Origin: DATBQN01 sp963755825
GTDB lineage: Bacteria; Acidobacteriota; Thermoanaerobaculia; Multivoradales; UBA5704
DNA: 64,000 bases
Assembly: GCA_963755825.1 (NCBI GenBank)
Contig: CAVWLA010000001.1
Span: forward strand, 1,488,001 to 1,552,000
Reading direction: 5' to 3'
The notes under the pieces are model-generated. The model saw only the letters and a program-made list of their open reading frames with translations, made no database searches and was not told the DNA's origin. Numbering within the stretch: position 1 is the first letter of the stretch; every line of letters begins with the position of its first letter. Position numbers and translations under genes: made by a program. This document shows positions 50,298 through 59,763 of this stretch, piece after piece.

Positions 50298-52343
50298 ATG
50301 AAGACAATCCAAGCGATCGCTCTGTGCGCCGCGGCCTCGGCCGCGCTCCTCTCCGGCTCGCCGCTCGCGGCGGCGCCCCCGGCCGCGGCCATGCCGGCCG
50401 CCACCGGCGTCGACCTCAAGGCGCTCGACACCTCGGTATCGCCCTGCGACGACTTCTACCAGTACGTCTGCGGCGGCTGGACCGCGAGCCACCCGATCCC
50501 CCCCGACCGCCCGTCCTGGGCACGTTTCGACGAGGTCCAGGAGCGCAACTACGCCATCCTCCACGGCATCCTCGAGAAGGACGCCGCCGGCGGCCAGCGC
50601 AGCGCCGTGCAGCGCCAGGTCGGCGATCTCTACGCCGCCTGCATGGACGAGGCGACCATCGAGGCGAAGGGGACGGCGCCCCTGCAGCCGGACTTCGAGC
50701 GCATCGCCGCGCTCAGCGACCGCGCCGCCCTCGCCCCGCTCGTCGGCCGCCTCCATCTGATGGGGGTGAACGCTCTCTTCTCCATCGTCTCGCTGCAGGA
50801 CTTCAAGGACGCCACCAAGGTCCTCGCCTTCGCCGATCAGGCCGGCCTCGGCCTGCCGGACCGCGACTACTACCTCAAGGACGACGCCAAATCGGTCGAG
50901 CAGCGCACGCTATACGTCGAGCACCTGAAGAACGTCTTCGGCCTCCTCGGCGAGCCGGCCGACCGCGCCGCCGCCGACGCCGCGGCGGTCATGAGCTTCG
51001 AGACGACTCTCGCCAAGGCCGCGCTCGACCTGGTGAGCCGGCGCAACCCGCAGAACATCTACCACCGCCTGAACCCCAAGGAGCTGCAGGCGCTCACCCC
51101 CCATTTCTCCTGGGACGCCTATTTCAAGGCCATCGCGGCGCCGCCGATCACGGCGCTGAACGTGGCGGTGCCCGACTACTTCCGCGGCCTGGACGCCGCC
51201 ATCGCCGCGACCGATCTGGCGACCCTGCGCTCGTACCTGCGCTGGCAGCTCGTCCACACCAACGCGGAGCTCCTGCCGCGGGCGTTCGTGGAGGAGAATT
51301 TTGCCTTCTACGGCAAGACCCTCTCCGGCACTAAGGAGCTGCGCCCGCGCTGGAAGCGCTGCGTGGCGGCGACCAACACCCAGCTCGGCGAGGCGCTCGG
51401 CCAGGAGTACGTCGACCAGGCGTTCGGCGGCGACAGCAAGGCGCGCACGCGGGCGATGGTGATGGCGATCGAGGCGGCCCTCAAGGAGGACATGGAGACC
51501 CTCCCCTGGATGACCCCGACGACGCGCAAGGCCGCCGAGCTCAAGCTGCATGGGATCGCCAACAAGATCGGCTATCCCGACCACTGGCGCGACTACAGCA
51601 GCATCGAGGTCCACCGCGACGACGCTCTCGGCAACGCCCACCGCGCCGCCGCCTTCGAGTTCAAGCGCCAGATGGAGAAGATCGGCAAGCCGGTCGACCG
51701 CGGCGAGTGGGGGATGACGCCACCGACGGTCAACGCCTACTACAACCCGCTGATGAACGACATCAACTTCCCCGCCGGCATCCTGCAGCCGCCGTTCTAC
51801 ATCCCGACGGCGGACGACGCCGTCAATTTCGGCGCCATCGGCGCCGTCATCGGCCACGAGCTGAGCCACGGCTTCGACGACTCGGGCCGCAAGTTCGGCG
51901 CCGACGGCAACCTCAAGGACTGGTGGACGCCCGCCGACGCCAAGGAGTTCGAGCAGCGCGCGAGCTGCATCGCCGACCAGTATTCGGGCTACGTGGCGGT
52001 CGACGACGTCAAGCTGAACGGCCGCCTCACCCTCGGCGAGAACACCGCCGACAACGGCGGCCTGCGCATCGCGCACATCGCCCTCGAGAAGACCATGGCA
52101 GGCAAGCCGGACACCAAGATCGACGGCTACACCGCCGAGCAGCGCTTCTTCCTCGGCTGGGGGCAGATCTGGTGCGAGCAGGTGACCCCCGAGGCGCAGC
52201 GGCTCTACGCCCTCACCAACCCCCACTCGCCCGGCCGCTACCGGGTCGACGGGACAGTGTCGAACCTGCCCGACTTCCAGCAGGCATGGAGCTGCAAGAC
52301 CGGCGCCCCGATGGCGCCGGAGAAGCGCTGCCGAGTCTGGTAG
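50298..52343 (+). CDS. M13 (neprilysin/PepO) family zinc metallopeptidase, copy 1
   Basis: 681 aa with a Sec signal (IQAIALCAAASAALLSGSPLAAA). M13 features: SPCDDFYQYVCGGW near the start, NAYYNPLMNDINFPAGILQPP, the zinc site IGHELSHGFDD (H520, H524), GENTADNGG carrying the third ligand Glu, NPHSPGRYRVDG, and the C-terminal CRVW. Such enzymes cleave short peptides outside the inner membrane. Length is typical of bacterial PepO. A close paralogue follows 116 bp downstream on the same strand. Confidence 0.95.
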   Translation: MKTIQAIALCAAASAALLSGSPLAAAPPAAAMPAATGVDLKALDTSVSPCDDFYQYVCGGWTASHPIPPDRPSWARFDEVQERNYAILHGILEKDAAGGQRSAVQRQVGDLYAACMDEATIEAKGTAPLQPDFERIAALSDRAALAPLVGRLHLMGVNALFSIVSLQDFKDATKVLAFADQAGLGLPDRDYYLKDDAKSVEQRTLYVEHLKNVFGLLGEPADRAAADAAAVMSFETTLAKAALDLVSRRNPQNIYHRLNPKELQALTPHFSWDAYFKAIAAPPITALNVAVPDYFRGLDAAIAATDLATLRSYLRWQLVHTNAELLPRAFVEENFAFYGKTLSGTKELRPRWKRCVAATNTQLGEALGQEYVDQAFGGDSKARTRAMVMAIEAALKEDMETLPWMTPTTRKAAELKLHGIANKIGYPDHWRDYSSIEVHRDDALGNAHRAAAFEFKRQMEKIGKPVDRGEWGMTPPTVNAYYNPLMNDINFPAGILQPPFYIPTADDAVNFGAIGAVIGHELSHGFDDSGRKFGADGNLKDWWTPADAKEFEQRASCIADQYSGYVAVDDVKLNGRLTLGENTADNGGLRIAHIALEKTMAGKPDTKIDGYTAEQRFFLGWGQIWCEQVTPEAQRLYALTNPHSPGRYRVDGTVSNLPDFQQAWSCKTGAPMAPEKRCRVW

Positions 52344-52459
52344 ACCTCCAACGCTCGGCGCGGGCACCGATCCGCCCGCGCCGAGCGCTCACCCGCAGCG
52401 GTACTCGTCGCTCGCGTCGTTCTCGATGACCTGATGACCTGATGACTCGGAGGATCTCG

Positions 52460-54487
52460 ATGCGCAACCCGTCGCGAATCGCCGCGGCCTGCCTCGCCCT
52501 CGCCATCTCCCCCCTCGCCGCCGCGCGCGCCGCCGACTCGCCGGGCGCCGCCTGGAAGTTCGACAGCAGCGTGTCGCCGTGCGACGACTTCTATCAATAC
52601 GTCTGCGGCGTCTGGATGAAGGAGAACCCGATCCCCGCCGACCAGGCGGTCTGGGGCCGGGTGAGCGAGCTCACCGAGCGCAACCGCGAGACGCTGCGCG
52701 GCATCCTCGAGGCGGCGAGCGCCGACGATCCGCACCGTTCGGCCGCCCAGCGGCGGACCGGCGACTTCTACGCCAGCTGCATGGACGAGAAGGGGATCGA
52801 GGCCAAGGGGACGGCGCCGCTGCGGCCCGACCTCGACCGCATCGCCGCCCTGCGCGCGAAGCGCGACCTGGCGCCGCTCGTCGCCCGCCTGCAGGCGGAC
52901 GGTGCCAACGTCCTCTTCAATTTCGATTCGGCGCAGGACTTCAAGAACGCCACCGCGGTCCTCGCCATCGCCGGCCAGGGCGGCATGGGCCTCCCCGACC
53001 GCGACTACTACTTGAAGACCGACGCCAAGTCCGTCGAGCAGCGCGCGGCCTATGCCGCGCACGTCGAGCGCATGCTGGCGCTCCTCGGCGAGCCGCCGGC
53101 GCGCGCCAAGGCGGACGCCGCGGCGGTGCTCGAGATCGAGACGGCGCTCGCCCGCGTGGCCTACGACGCCGTCTCGCGGCGCGACCCGTCGAAGCTCTAC
53201 CACCGGATGAGCCTCAGGGAGCTCGCGGCCCTGGCGCCGGGCTTCGATTGGAACGGCTATCTCGCGGCCCTCCCCACCGCCGGGCCGCTGCCGGTCGCCG
53301 CGCTCAACGTCACCGAGCCCGACTTCTTCCGCGGCATGGATCGGCTGCTCGCGACGATCGACCTGCCGCGCCTCCAGACCTACCTGCGCTGGCAGCTCGT
53401 CCACGCCGCCGCCGGCCTCCTCCCCGCCGCCTTCGTCGAGGAGAACTTCGCCTTCTACGGCCGCACCCTCTCGGGGGCCCGCGAGAACCAGCCGCGCTGG
53501 AAGCGCTGCGTGGCGCTGACCGATACCTCCCTGGGCGAGGATCTCGGCCGGGTCTTCGTCGAGCGGGCCTTCCCGCCGGCGGCCAAGGCGCGCACCCAGG
53601 CGATGGTTCGGGAGATCGAGGGAGCGCTCAAGAGCGATCTCGAGACCCTCCCCTGGATGACGCCGGCGACCCGCCGGCAGGCGGTCGCCAAGCTCGCTCT
53701 CATCGCCAACAAAATCGGCTATCCGGCGGTCTGGCGCGACTACAGCGGGCTCTCGATCGTCCGCGGCGACGCGCTCGGCAACCTCCTGCGCGCGCGCGCC
53801 TTCGACCTCCGCCATGAGCTCGGGAAGATCGGCAAGCCGGTCGACCGCGGCGAGTGGTCGATGACGCCGCCGACCGTCAACGCCTACTACAACCCGCTGA
53901 TGAACGACATCAACTTCCCCGCCGGCATCCTGCAGCCGCCGGCCTTCGACCTCGCCCGCGACGACGCCTACAACCTCGGCGCCATCGGCCTCGTCATCGG
54001 CCACGAGCTGACGCACGGCTTCGACGACTCAGGACGCAAGTTCGACGGCCACGGCAATCTCGAGGACTGGTGGACGCCGGCCGACGCCGCGGAGTTCGAG
54101 AAGCGCGCCACCTGCATCGCCGACCAGTACTCGGGCTACACCGCGGTGGGCGACCTGAAGCTCAACGGCCGGCTGACCCTCGGCGAGAACACCGCCGACA
54201 ACGGCGGCGGCCGGGTCGCCTTCATGGCGCTCGAGCGGATCTACCAGGACAAGCCCGAGAAGATCGACGGCCTCACCCCCGAGCAGCGCTTCTTCGTCGG
54301 CGCCGCGCAGCTCAACTGCGAGAACCGCACGCCGGAGGTCGAGCGGCTGACGGCGCTCACCAACCCCCACTCGCCGCACCGCTACCGCATCGACGGCGTC
54401 GACTCGAACATGCCGGAGTTCCAGCGCGCCTGGAGCTGCCAGCCGGGCGCCAGGATGGTGCGGGCGAACGCCTGCCGGGTGTGGTGA
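52460..54487 (+). CDS. M13 (neprilysin/PepO) family zinc metallopeptidase, copy 2
   Basis: 675 aa, paralogue of the preceding gene with the same landmarks: signal peptide (IAAACLALAISPLAAARA), SPCDDFYQYVCGVW, NAYYNPLMNDINFPAGILQPP, zinc motif IGHELTHGFDD (H515), GENTADNGG, NPHSPHRYRIDG and CRVW. The start at 52460 is preferred over an in-frame ATG at 52442 because GGAGG sits about 5 nt upstream and the signal peptide starts cleanly. Likely arisen by tandem duplication and now divergent, perhaps in peptide specificity. Confidence 0.95.
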   Translation: MRNPSRIAAACLALAISPLAAARAADSPGAAWKFDSSVSPCDDFYQYVCGVWMKENPIPADQAVWGRVSELTERNRETLRGILEAASADDPHRSAAQRRTGDFYASCMDEKGIEAKGTAPLRPDLDRIAALRAKRDLAPLVARLQADGANVLFNFDSAQDFKNATAVLAIAGQGGMGLPDRDYYLKTDAKSVEQRAAYAAHVERMLALLGEPPARAKADAAAVLEIETALARVAYDAVSRRDPSKLYHRMSLRELAALAPGFDWNGYLAALPTAGPLPVAALNVTEPDFFRGMDRLLATIDLPRLQTYLRWQLVHAAAGLLPAAFVEENFAFYGRTLSGARENQPRWKRCVALTDTSLGEDLGRVFVERAFPPAAKARTQAMVREIEGALKSDLETLPWMTPATRRQAVAKLALIANKIGYPAVWRDYSGLSIVRGDALGNLLRARAFDLRHELGKIGKPVDRGEWSMTPPTVNAYYNPLMNDINFPAGILQPPAFDLARDDAYNLGAIGLVIGHELTHGFDDSGRKFDGHGNLEDWWTPADAAEFEKRATCIADQYSGYTAVGDLKLNGRLTLGENTADNGGGRVAFMALERIYQDKPEKIDGLTPEQRFFVGAAQLNCENRTPEVERLTALTNPHSPHRYRIDGVDSNMPEFQRAWSCQPGARMVRANACRVW

Positions 54488-54629
54488 GCCGAGCCGGAGC
54501 CAGCGCCGGCGGGCCTTCGCCGCCGGCGCGCTCGCGCGGCGGCCGGCGCGCCGGTCGTTGGAGGCGGCCCGCCGCCCGTGCTATCGTCTCGCCTCGCCTC
54601 ACAAACCAGGTCGTACGAGGAGAATTCCT

Positions 54630-55400
54630 ATGAGCGTCGACTATTCGCAGGGAAGCGCGGCCCCCCCTCCACCGATGCCCCCGAAGAAGGGGATGGGACC
54701 TCTCGGCTGGATCGCCATCGGCTGCGGCGTGATCGTCGTCTTCGGCCTCATCGCCCTCGCGGTGGGCGGCTACTTCGTCAAGAAGGGCATCGACCGGGCG
54801 TCGAAGAATCCCGGCATGTTCGGCGCCGAGATGCTGGTGCGCGCCAATCCCGACCTCGAGCTGGTGAGCAAGGACGAGAGCGCCGGCACGCTGACGATCA
54901 AGGACAAGAAGACCGGCGAGACGATCACCGCCAATCTCGACGACATCAAGAACGGCAAGATGTCGTTCAAGAGCGACAAGGGCTCGATGTCGATCGACGC
55001 CACCAACAAGGACGGCGGCGGCATGGTCAAGGTGACGGACGACAAGGGCAACCAGTCGGTCGTCACCGGCGGCACGTCGGCGCCGAAGAATCTCCCCTCC
55101 TGGGTGCCGACCTACCCCGGTGGCACGGCGCAGGGGACCTTCGACGCCACCACCTCCGAGGGCCACGCGGGCGCCTTCGGCACGTCGACCAAGGATTCGA
55201 TCACGCAGGTGATGACCTACTACGAGACGCAGCTCAAGTCGTCCGGCCTCAAGGTGTCGAAGAGCACGTTCAACACCAACGGCAAGGATGGCGGCACCCT
55301 CTCCGGCAACTCGGACGACAACAAGAAGTCGGTCAACATCATCCTCTCGACCGACAGCAACGGCACCCAGGCGGCGGTGACGTTCAACGAGAAGAACTAG
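54630..55400 (+). CDS. Single-span membrane protein with beta-rich extracytoplasmic domain
   Basis: 256 aa. A short Pro-rich cytoplasmic tail, then one transmembrane helix (about 26-48, LGWIAIGCGVIVVFGLIALAVGGYF), then a Lys/Asp/Thr-rich region of short strands (TLTIKDKKTGETITANLDDIKNGKMSFKS) and a domain with ITQVMTYYETQLKSSGLKV. Proteins of this shape are common in acidobacterial genomes; function unknown. GAGGAG lies 8 nt before the ATG. Its lysine- and aspartate-rich composition stands apart from its Arg/Ala-rich neighbours. Confidence 0.7.
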   Translation: MSVDYSQGSAAPPPPMPPKKGMGPLGWIAIGCGVIVVFGLIALAVGGYFVKKGIDRASKNPGMFGAEMLVRANPDLELVSKDESAGTLTIKDKKTGETITANLDDIKNGKMSFKSDKGSMSIDATNKDGGGMVKVTDDKGNQSVVTGGTSAPKNLPSWVPTYPGGTAQGTFDATTSEGHAGAFGTSTKDSITQVMTYYETQLKSSGLKVSKSTFNTNGKDGGTLSGNSDDNKKSVNIILSTDSNGTQAAVTFNEKN

Positions 55401-55450
55401 CCAGCCAGAGCTTGAGCTGGCCTGCGGCCGCGAGGCCGCTCGACGTATGC

Positions 55451-55474
55451 GAGGCGCCCCGCGTGGGGCGCCTC
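55451..55474. terminator. Strong intrinsic-type hairpin between convergent genes
   Basis: GAGGCGCCCC (55451-55460), loop GCGT, GGGGCGCCTC (55465-55474): a perfect 10-bp stem followed on the plus strand by GTTGCGTTT. It separates the membrane-protein gene from the convergent RNase D gene and can serve both directions. Confidence 0.7.
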
Positions 55475-55543
55475 GTTGCGTTTGGGGCGGGGAATGGAAA
55501 GAAGGGACCGGCGCGCTCCCCCACCGCCGGTGTCGCGAGCGCC

Positions 55544-56713
55544 TCAGGCCGGCGCCGAGAGGTCCGCGGCGGCGACGACGGCGAGGAGGTCCTCCCCCAC
55601 CACGGCACGGCGCCAACCGGCGAGCTCGCGAGGCAGGCGCGGCGCGTCGTCGAGAGCGGCGCTCTTCATCAGCGCGTCGAGGGTGCGGCGGGAGGCGAGG
55701 ATCTCGCCGGGGAGCGCCAGGTCGGCGGCGTGGCGGGCGACGACAGCGCGGAGGTCGCTCTCCAGCTGGCGGAAGGCGGGGGTGATCGGCAGCCGCGGCG
55801 GCTCGGGCGGCAGCTCGTCCTCGGGCAGCGCCTCGGCATCGCGGATCAGCTCGAGCCAGGTGGCGCCGTCGCGCGCCGCCTGCCGCGCGTCGTAGGTGGG
55901 CAGGCGGGCGAGCTCGCGCGGCGTCGCCGGACGGCGCGCCGCGAGCGTCATCAGCAGCTCCTCGCGGAGGACGAAGCTGCGCGGCAGGTCGCGCCGCCGC
56001 GCCTCGCGCTCCCGCCAAGCGGCGAGGGCGCGCAACGAGGCGAGCTGGCGCCGGTTGAGCCGGCCCGCCCCCTTGCGCCGCAGATAGGCGCGCTCGGGGT
56101 CCTCGTCGAGGCGGGAGATGCCGCCGGCGAGCGCCGCCGAGTCCTCGCGCGCCCAGGCGGCGCGGCCCAGCCGCTCGAGCTCCTCGCCGAGGCGCTCGTG
56201 GAGCGGCAGGAGGTAGGCGACGTCCTCGGCGGCGTAGGCGAGCTGCGCCGGCGACAGCGGCCGGGCGAGCCAGTCGGTCCGCGTCTCCCCCTTCGGCAGC
56301 TCGACGCCGAAGACGGTGGCGACGAGCTTCTGGTAGCCGAGCGAGGCGCCGATGCCGGCCAGGGCGGCGGCGATCTGGGTGTCGAAGAGCGGCTCGGGAA
56401 CGAGGCCGAAGGCGCGGTAGAGCACCTCGAGGTCCTCGCTTCCCGAGTGCAGCACCTTGACCAGGCTCGGCTCGCGGAGGGCGGCGAGGAGCGGCGAGAG
56501 ATCCTCGATCGCCAGCGGGTCGATGAGCGAGACCGCCTCGCCGTTCGACGTCTGGATGAGGCCGAGGCGCGGGTAGAAGGTGCGCTCGCGGACGAACTCG
56601 GTGTCGAGCGCCAGGGCCGGCCGCCCGGCCCAGGCGCCGGCGGCGGCGGCGAGCGGGGCGGAGGCGGTGACGAGATCCGGCACCGGCGACGGTTCCGGTT
56701 CCTGCTCCGCCAT
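55544..56713 (-). CDS. rnd: Ribonuclease D
   Basis: 389 aa. The DEDDy exonuclease domain holds D37 and E39 in LALDTEFVRERTFYPRLGLIQ, LHSGSEDLEVLYRAFG (second Asp, about 100) and YAAEDVAYLLPLH (Asp and Tyr, about 170). HRDC-like helices follow (RQLASLRALAAWREREAR, about 220-290), and a variable C-terminal region. It trims the 3' ends of tRNA and other small RNAs. The ATG at 56713 opens a short Pro/Glu leader. It lies 35 nt after an esterase gene on the same strand. Confidence 0.88.
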   Translation of the reverse strand: MAEQEPEPSPVPDLVTASAPLAAAAGAWAGRPALALDTEFVRERTFYPRLGLIQTSNGEAVSLIDPLAIEDLSPLLAALREPSLVKVLHSGSEDLEVLYRAFGLVPEPLFDTQIAAALAGIGASLGYQKLVATVFGVELPKGETRTDWLARPLSPAQLAYAAEDVAYLLPLHERLGEELERLGRAAWAREDSAALAGGISRLDEDPERAYLRRKGAGRLNRRQLASLRALAAWREREARRRDLPRSFVLREELLMTLAARRPATPRELARLPTYDARQAARDGATWLELIRDAEALPEDELPPEPPRLPITPAFRQLESDLRAVVARHAADLALPGEILASRRTLDALMKSAALDDAPRLPRELAGWRRAVVGEDLLAVVAAADLSAPA

Positions 56714-56748
56714 CGGCTCGCCCGGCACCTCTCCTGGCGGCTGCACGC

Positions 56749-57405
56749 TCAAGCCGTCCGGAACGCCTTCTCGTCCAGCCAGCGCAGGATGACCCGCAGG
56801 GCATCGGGCCGGATCTCGTGGCCCATGTCGAACTCGCGGTAGGTGAGCGCGACGCCGAAGCGGCGGACCAGCTCGCGCGACTCGCGGGCGCGCTCGACGT
56901 CGAGCATGGCGTCGCGGGTGCCGTGGACGATGAGGGTCGGGAAGCCCTCGTGCTCGGGGAGGGTCGCCAAGTCCTCGGCGAGCGGCGCCGGAAACCAGGA
57001 GGAGAGCGCGGCGAGGCCGGCGAAGCGCCGGGGATCGCGCAGCGCCAGCTCGAACGCCATCACCCCGCCCTGGCTGAAGCCGATCGGCACCAGGCGCTGG
57101 CGATCGATCGGGTAGCGCTCGAGGGCGCCTTCGACGAAGCGCGCGAGGAGACCCGCGGCATGGCGGAAGGCGTCGACGTCGGGGGGCGCGCCAGGGGTCA
57201 GCGGGAACCATCCCCAGCCGCGCTCGCCGTTGCCGAAGGGCACGGCGACCGGTCCCTGCGGGCAGAGCACGACCGCCCCCCCGCGGTGGATCTGCGGCGC
57301 CAGGCCGAGCAGGTCGTGCGCGCTCGCCCCCCAGCCATGGAGCGCCAGGACGGTGGGGAACGGGCCGTCGCCGGCGGGCACGTGGGCGGTGTAGAGGAGG
57401 TCCAT
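56749..57405 (-). CDS. Carboxylesterase/phospholipase-type alpha/beta hydrolase
   Basis: 218 aa. Alpha/beta hydrolase with oxyanion HGWG (23-26), nucleophile S111 in PIGFSQGGVMAF, Asp165 in HGTRDAMLD and His196 in FDMGHEI, the arrangement of the short carboxylesterase family (YpfH/EstB type). Hydrolyses short acyl esters; cytosolic. The start at 57405 is chosen because TATCCT (57420-57415, minus strand) ends 9 nt upstream and no ribosome site exists; an ATG at 57426 would precede the transcript. First gene of a two-gene unit with RNase D. Confidence 0.88.
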   Translation of the reverse strand: MDLLYTAHVPAGDGPFPTVLALHGWGASAHDLLGLAPQIHRGGAVVLCPQGPVAVPFGNGERGWGWFPLTPGAPPDVDAFRHAAGLLARFVEGALERYPIDRQRLVPIGFSQGGVMAFELALRDPRRFAGLAALSSWFPAPLAEDLATLPEHEGFPTLIVHGTRDAMLDVERARESRELVRRFGVALTYREFDMGHEIRPDALRVILRWLDEKAFRTA

Positions 57406-57414
57406 GGCGGCAGC

Positions 57415-57420
57415 AGGATA
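57415..57420 (-). promoter_or_regulatory. -10 box of the esterase-rnd unit, leaderless
   Basis: TATCCT on the minus strand (57420-57415), 9 nt before the ATG at 57405. No ribosome site or clear -35. Confidence 0.4.
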
Positions 57421-57565
57421 TCGCACGGGCGGCGCCGCGATGGAGAACGCGGCAAGCGCCAGGACGGTGCGAGCACAGGCGGCGAGGGAGATGGATCTGG
57501 ACTGCAGACGAAACCGCCGCCGGCGGGAGCCGGCGGCGGGAGGAGCCTGCTGATGGAAGGACCGG

Positions 57566-58810
57566 CTACTCCGAGAGGAGCTGCGCGGCGATGCCGGGAC
57601 CGGCCTTCTCGATGCCTTCCCAGGCCGTCAGGAAGTGGCCGGCATTGTCCGCCGCCACCGACGAGCGGGTGTTGAAGTTGATCGCCCGCTCGTTGATCTG
57701 CACCTCGCTGCCGACGTGGCCGACGGCGTCGACCTGGTTGGCGAAGATGCCGACCGGCAGCGAGACGTCGAAGGCGAGCCAGACGATGACGAAGTCGCCG
57801 TGCGGGCCGGCGGCGACCGAGGGCGCGACCTCGTAGCGGTTGGTGCCGCCGGAGAGCGCCATCTGGCCGCCGATCAGGTTGCCCGCCTGCCCGACCACCT
57901 GGCCGTAGACCCGGAACTGCTGCGGCGACAGGTACTGGCCGTGCCAGGCGACGAGGTACTGCCCGGCGGCGTTGACGGCGATCGCCGGACGGCGCTGGTC
58001 GCCGTTGAGCGAGGAGTTGACCCGCACCTCGCCGCCCTGCGGCTGGAAGCTGGCGTCGAAGAGCTGCACGTAGACGCCGAGATGGGAGGCGTCCGGCGCG
58101 TCGAAGGCGATGGCGACGCGGCCGCCCTTGGCCACGGCGATGGCGGGATCCGCCGACGAGACGTTCGGCTGGCTCACCTGGATCTCGGCGCCGAGACCGT
58201 GGCCGGAGAAATCGTAGCGCCGCGCCTGGATGCTCTGCTGGCCGCCGGCCTGGTTCTGCCAGACGACCACGATGTCTCCGCCGCGCGCCGCGACGGTCGG
58301 CGACGAGGTCAGCCGCTCGCCGGCGCCGTTGACGCGGAAGGCGTTGCTGGTCGGCGCGCCGGCGGCGTTGAAGATACGGCCGTAGACGTCGCGACGCAGC
58401 AGGGTGTCGTTCTGGAGGAAGGCGTTCAGGCGCTCGAAGTCCATCTCCTCGGACCAGAAGAGCGCGAAGCCGCCGTTGGGCAGGAAGGTGACCGCCGGCG
58501 AGCGCCGGTAGATGACGTTGCCCTGCGACGGGATCGAGGTCAGCGTCTGGTTGGCGACCAGCGTCAGGTCGCTCCCCACGGCGTGGCCGTCGCGGCCCAG
58601 CAGGCGGCCCTTGAGGCCCGCCTCGACATCCTCCCAGACCACCAGGGAAGTGCCGTTCGGCGCGTACGCCGCCATCGGATGGCGCTGCTCGACGAGGGTG
58701 CTGAGCTGGTTGACCTGCAACTCCGGCCCCGGCACGCGGGGCATGGCGCCGGCGGCCGAGGCGACCGCGACCGCGGTCAGGCACAGGAAGAACGGAAGCT
58801 TCACGCGCAT
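57566..58810 (-). CDS. Secreted beta-repeat protein of unknown function
   Basis: 414 aa with a Sec signal (VKLPFFLCLTAVAVASAAGA). The mature chain is made of about six repeats of the pattern PxVAxxxxGxxVVVWxxxxxxxxxxVxxRxFxxxGxPxG, e.g. SPTVAARGGDIVVVWQNQ and APSVAAGPHGDFVIVWLAF, which suggests a beta-propeller. There is no catalytic motif. GGAGGAG precedes the ATG. A good promoter lies upstream. Extracellular or periplasmic. Confidence 0.75.
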   Translation of the reverse strand: MRVKLPFFLCLTAVAVASAAGAMPRVPGPELQVNQLSTLVEQRHPMAAYAPNGTSLVVWEDVEAGLKGRLLGRDGHAVGSDLTLVANQTLTSIPSQGNVIYRRSPAVTFLPNGGFALFWSEEMDFERLNAFLQNDTLLRRDVYGRIFNAAGAPTSNAFRVNGAGERLTSSPTVAARGGDIVVVWQNQAGGQQSIQARRYDFSGHGLGAEIQVSQPNVSSADPAIAVAKGGRVAIAFDAPDASHLGVYVQLFDASFQPQGGEVRVNSSLNGDQRRPAIAVNAAGQYLVAWHGQYLSPQQFRVYGQVVGQAGNLIGGQMALSGGTNRYEVAPSVAAGPHGDFVIVWLAFDVSLPVGIFANQVDAVGHVGSEVQINERAINFNTRSSVAADNAGHFLTAWEGIEKAGPGIAAQLLSE

Positions 58811-58845
58811 GGCTTCTCCTCCAGATTTAGACTGCTGACTCCATG

Positions 58846-58874
58846 ACGTTATGCCCCTACGGCATAGATGTCAA
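58846..58874 (-). promoter_or_regulatory. Sigma-70 promoter of the secreted beta-repeat gene
   Basis: On the minus strand TTGACA (58874-58869), 17-bp spacer, TAACGT (58851-58846); the predicted start near 58839 leaves a leader of about 30 nt with GGAGGAG before the ATG at 58810. Confidence 0.65.
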
Positions 58875-58894
58875 GGCAGCGGCCCGCGCCGCCC

Positions 58895-59749
58895 TCAGCT
58901 CGGCTCGCCGGCGAGCCGGCGGTAGGCCTTCCAGTGGGCGATCGCCGCCGCGGCGCGGCCCAGCCGCTCGCAGATGCCGGCCAGGTTGTAGTGGGCGTCG
59001 GCGTAGGCAGGGTCGAGGGCCAGCGCGCGCTCGTAGGCCGCGGCGGCCTCCGGCAGGCGGTCGCGGTCCTCCAGGGCGACGCCGAGATCGAAGGCCGCGG
59101 TGGCGTCGCCCGGCCGGGACACCAGGGCGCGCCGGAAGTGCTCCTCCGCCGCCGCCAGGTCGCCCTCCTCGTGGCGCAGGCGGCCGAGGTTCAGGTGCGC
59201 GTCGGCGTGCTCGGGGGCGAGCGCCAGGGCGCGCCGGTAGGCCTCGTCCGCATCCTCCGGCGAGGTCGTCTCGAGGGCGCAGCCGAGCTCGAACCAGTCG
59301 TCGGCGTCGAGGTCCTCGGCGGCGGCCGCCGCCTCGGCGACGGCGCGGCGGGCGAAGGGGGCGGCGTCGCGCGCCAGCTCGGCGACCTCGAAGTCGAGCA
59401 GCGCCTGGCCGGACTCCGGGTTCCACACCTCGCGCCCGTCGCGCGCGATCACCCGGTTGCCGTCGGCGGTGATGCGCACCGCCGAGAGCGGCCGGCCGTG
59501 CGGCAGCTGCTGGCGCAGGCGCGAGAGGGCCGCCCGCACCCGCCGGCTCGGCACGCTCGCCGCCACCAGCCCCTTGGCGGTGCGCAGCAGGACGAGATCC
59601 TGGAAGGAGAAGCGCAGCTCGCCGCGCGGCCCGCGCGGCGGCGCCAGGAAGCCGGCGCGCACGAAGGCTCGAATCTGGCTCTCCGGGAGATCGAGCAATG
59701 CGGCCACGTCGCGCGTCGAATAGGCGCCGAGTGGAGCCGTGCGGTCCAT
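58895..59749 (-). CDS. MerR-like HTH protein fused to TPR repeats
   Basis: 284 aa. The N-terminus is a MerR-type winged HTH (YSTRDVAALLDLPESQIRAFVRAGFLAPPRG, about 10-40; FSFQDLVLLRTAKGLVAA). A linker follows with predicted strands (SAVRITADGNRVIARDG). Residues about 150-280 hold four to five TPRs (DADEAYRRALALAPEHADAHLNLGRL, AAAAYERALALDPAYADAHYNLAGI). Fusion of MerR DNA binding to TPRs suggests a regulator controlled by protein partners. TACACT ends 8 nt before the ATG, another leaderless candidate. It lies downstream of ku on the same strand. Confidence 0.8.
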   Translation of the reverse strand: MDRTAPLGAYSTRDVAALLDLPESQIRAFVRAGFLAPPRGPRGELRFSFQDLVLLRTAKGLVAASVPSRRVRAALSRLRQQLPHGRPLSAVRITADGNRVIARDGREVWNPESGQALLDFEVAELARDAAPFARRAVAEAAAAAEDLDADDWFELGCALETTSPEDADEAYRRALALAPEHADAHLNLGRLRHEEGDLAAAEEHFRRALVSRPGDATAAFDLGVALEDRDRLPEAAAAYERALALDPAYADAHYNLAGICERLGRAAAAIAHWKAYRRLAGEPS

Positions 59750-59757
59750 GTCGATCG

Positions 59758-59763
59758 AGTGTA
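59758..59763 (-). promoter_or_regulatory. -10 box of the MerR-TPR gene, leaderless
   Basis: TACACT on the minus strand (59763-59758), then 8 nt, then the ATG at 59749. No ribosome site. Confidence 0.4.
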
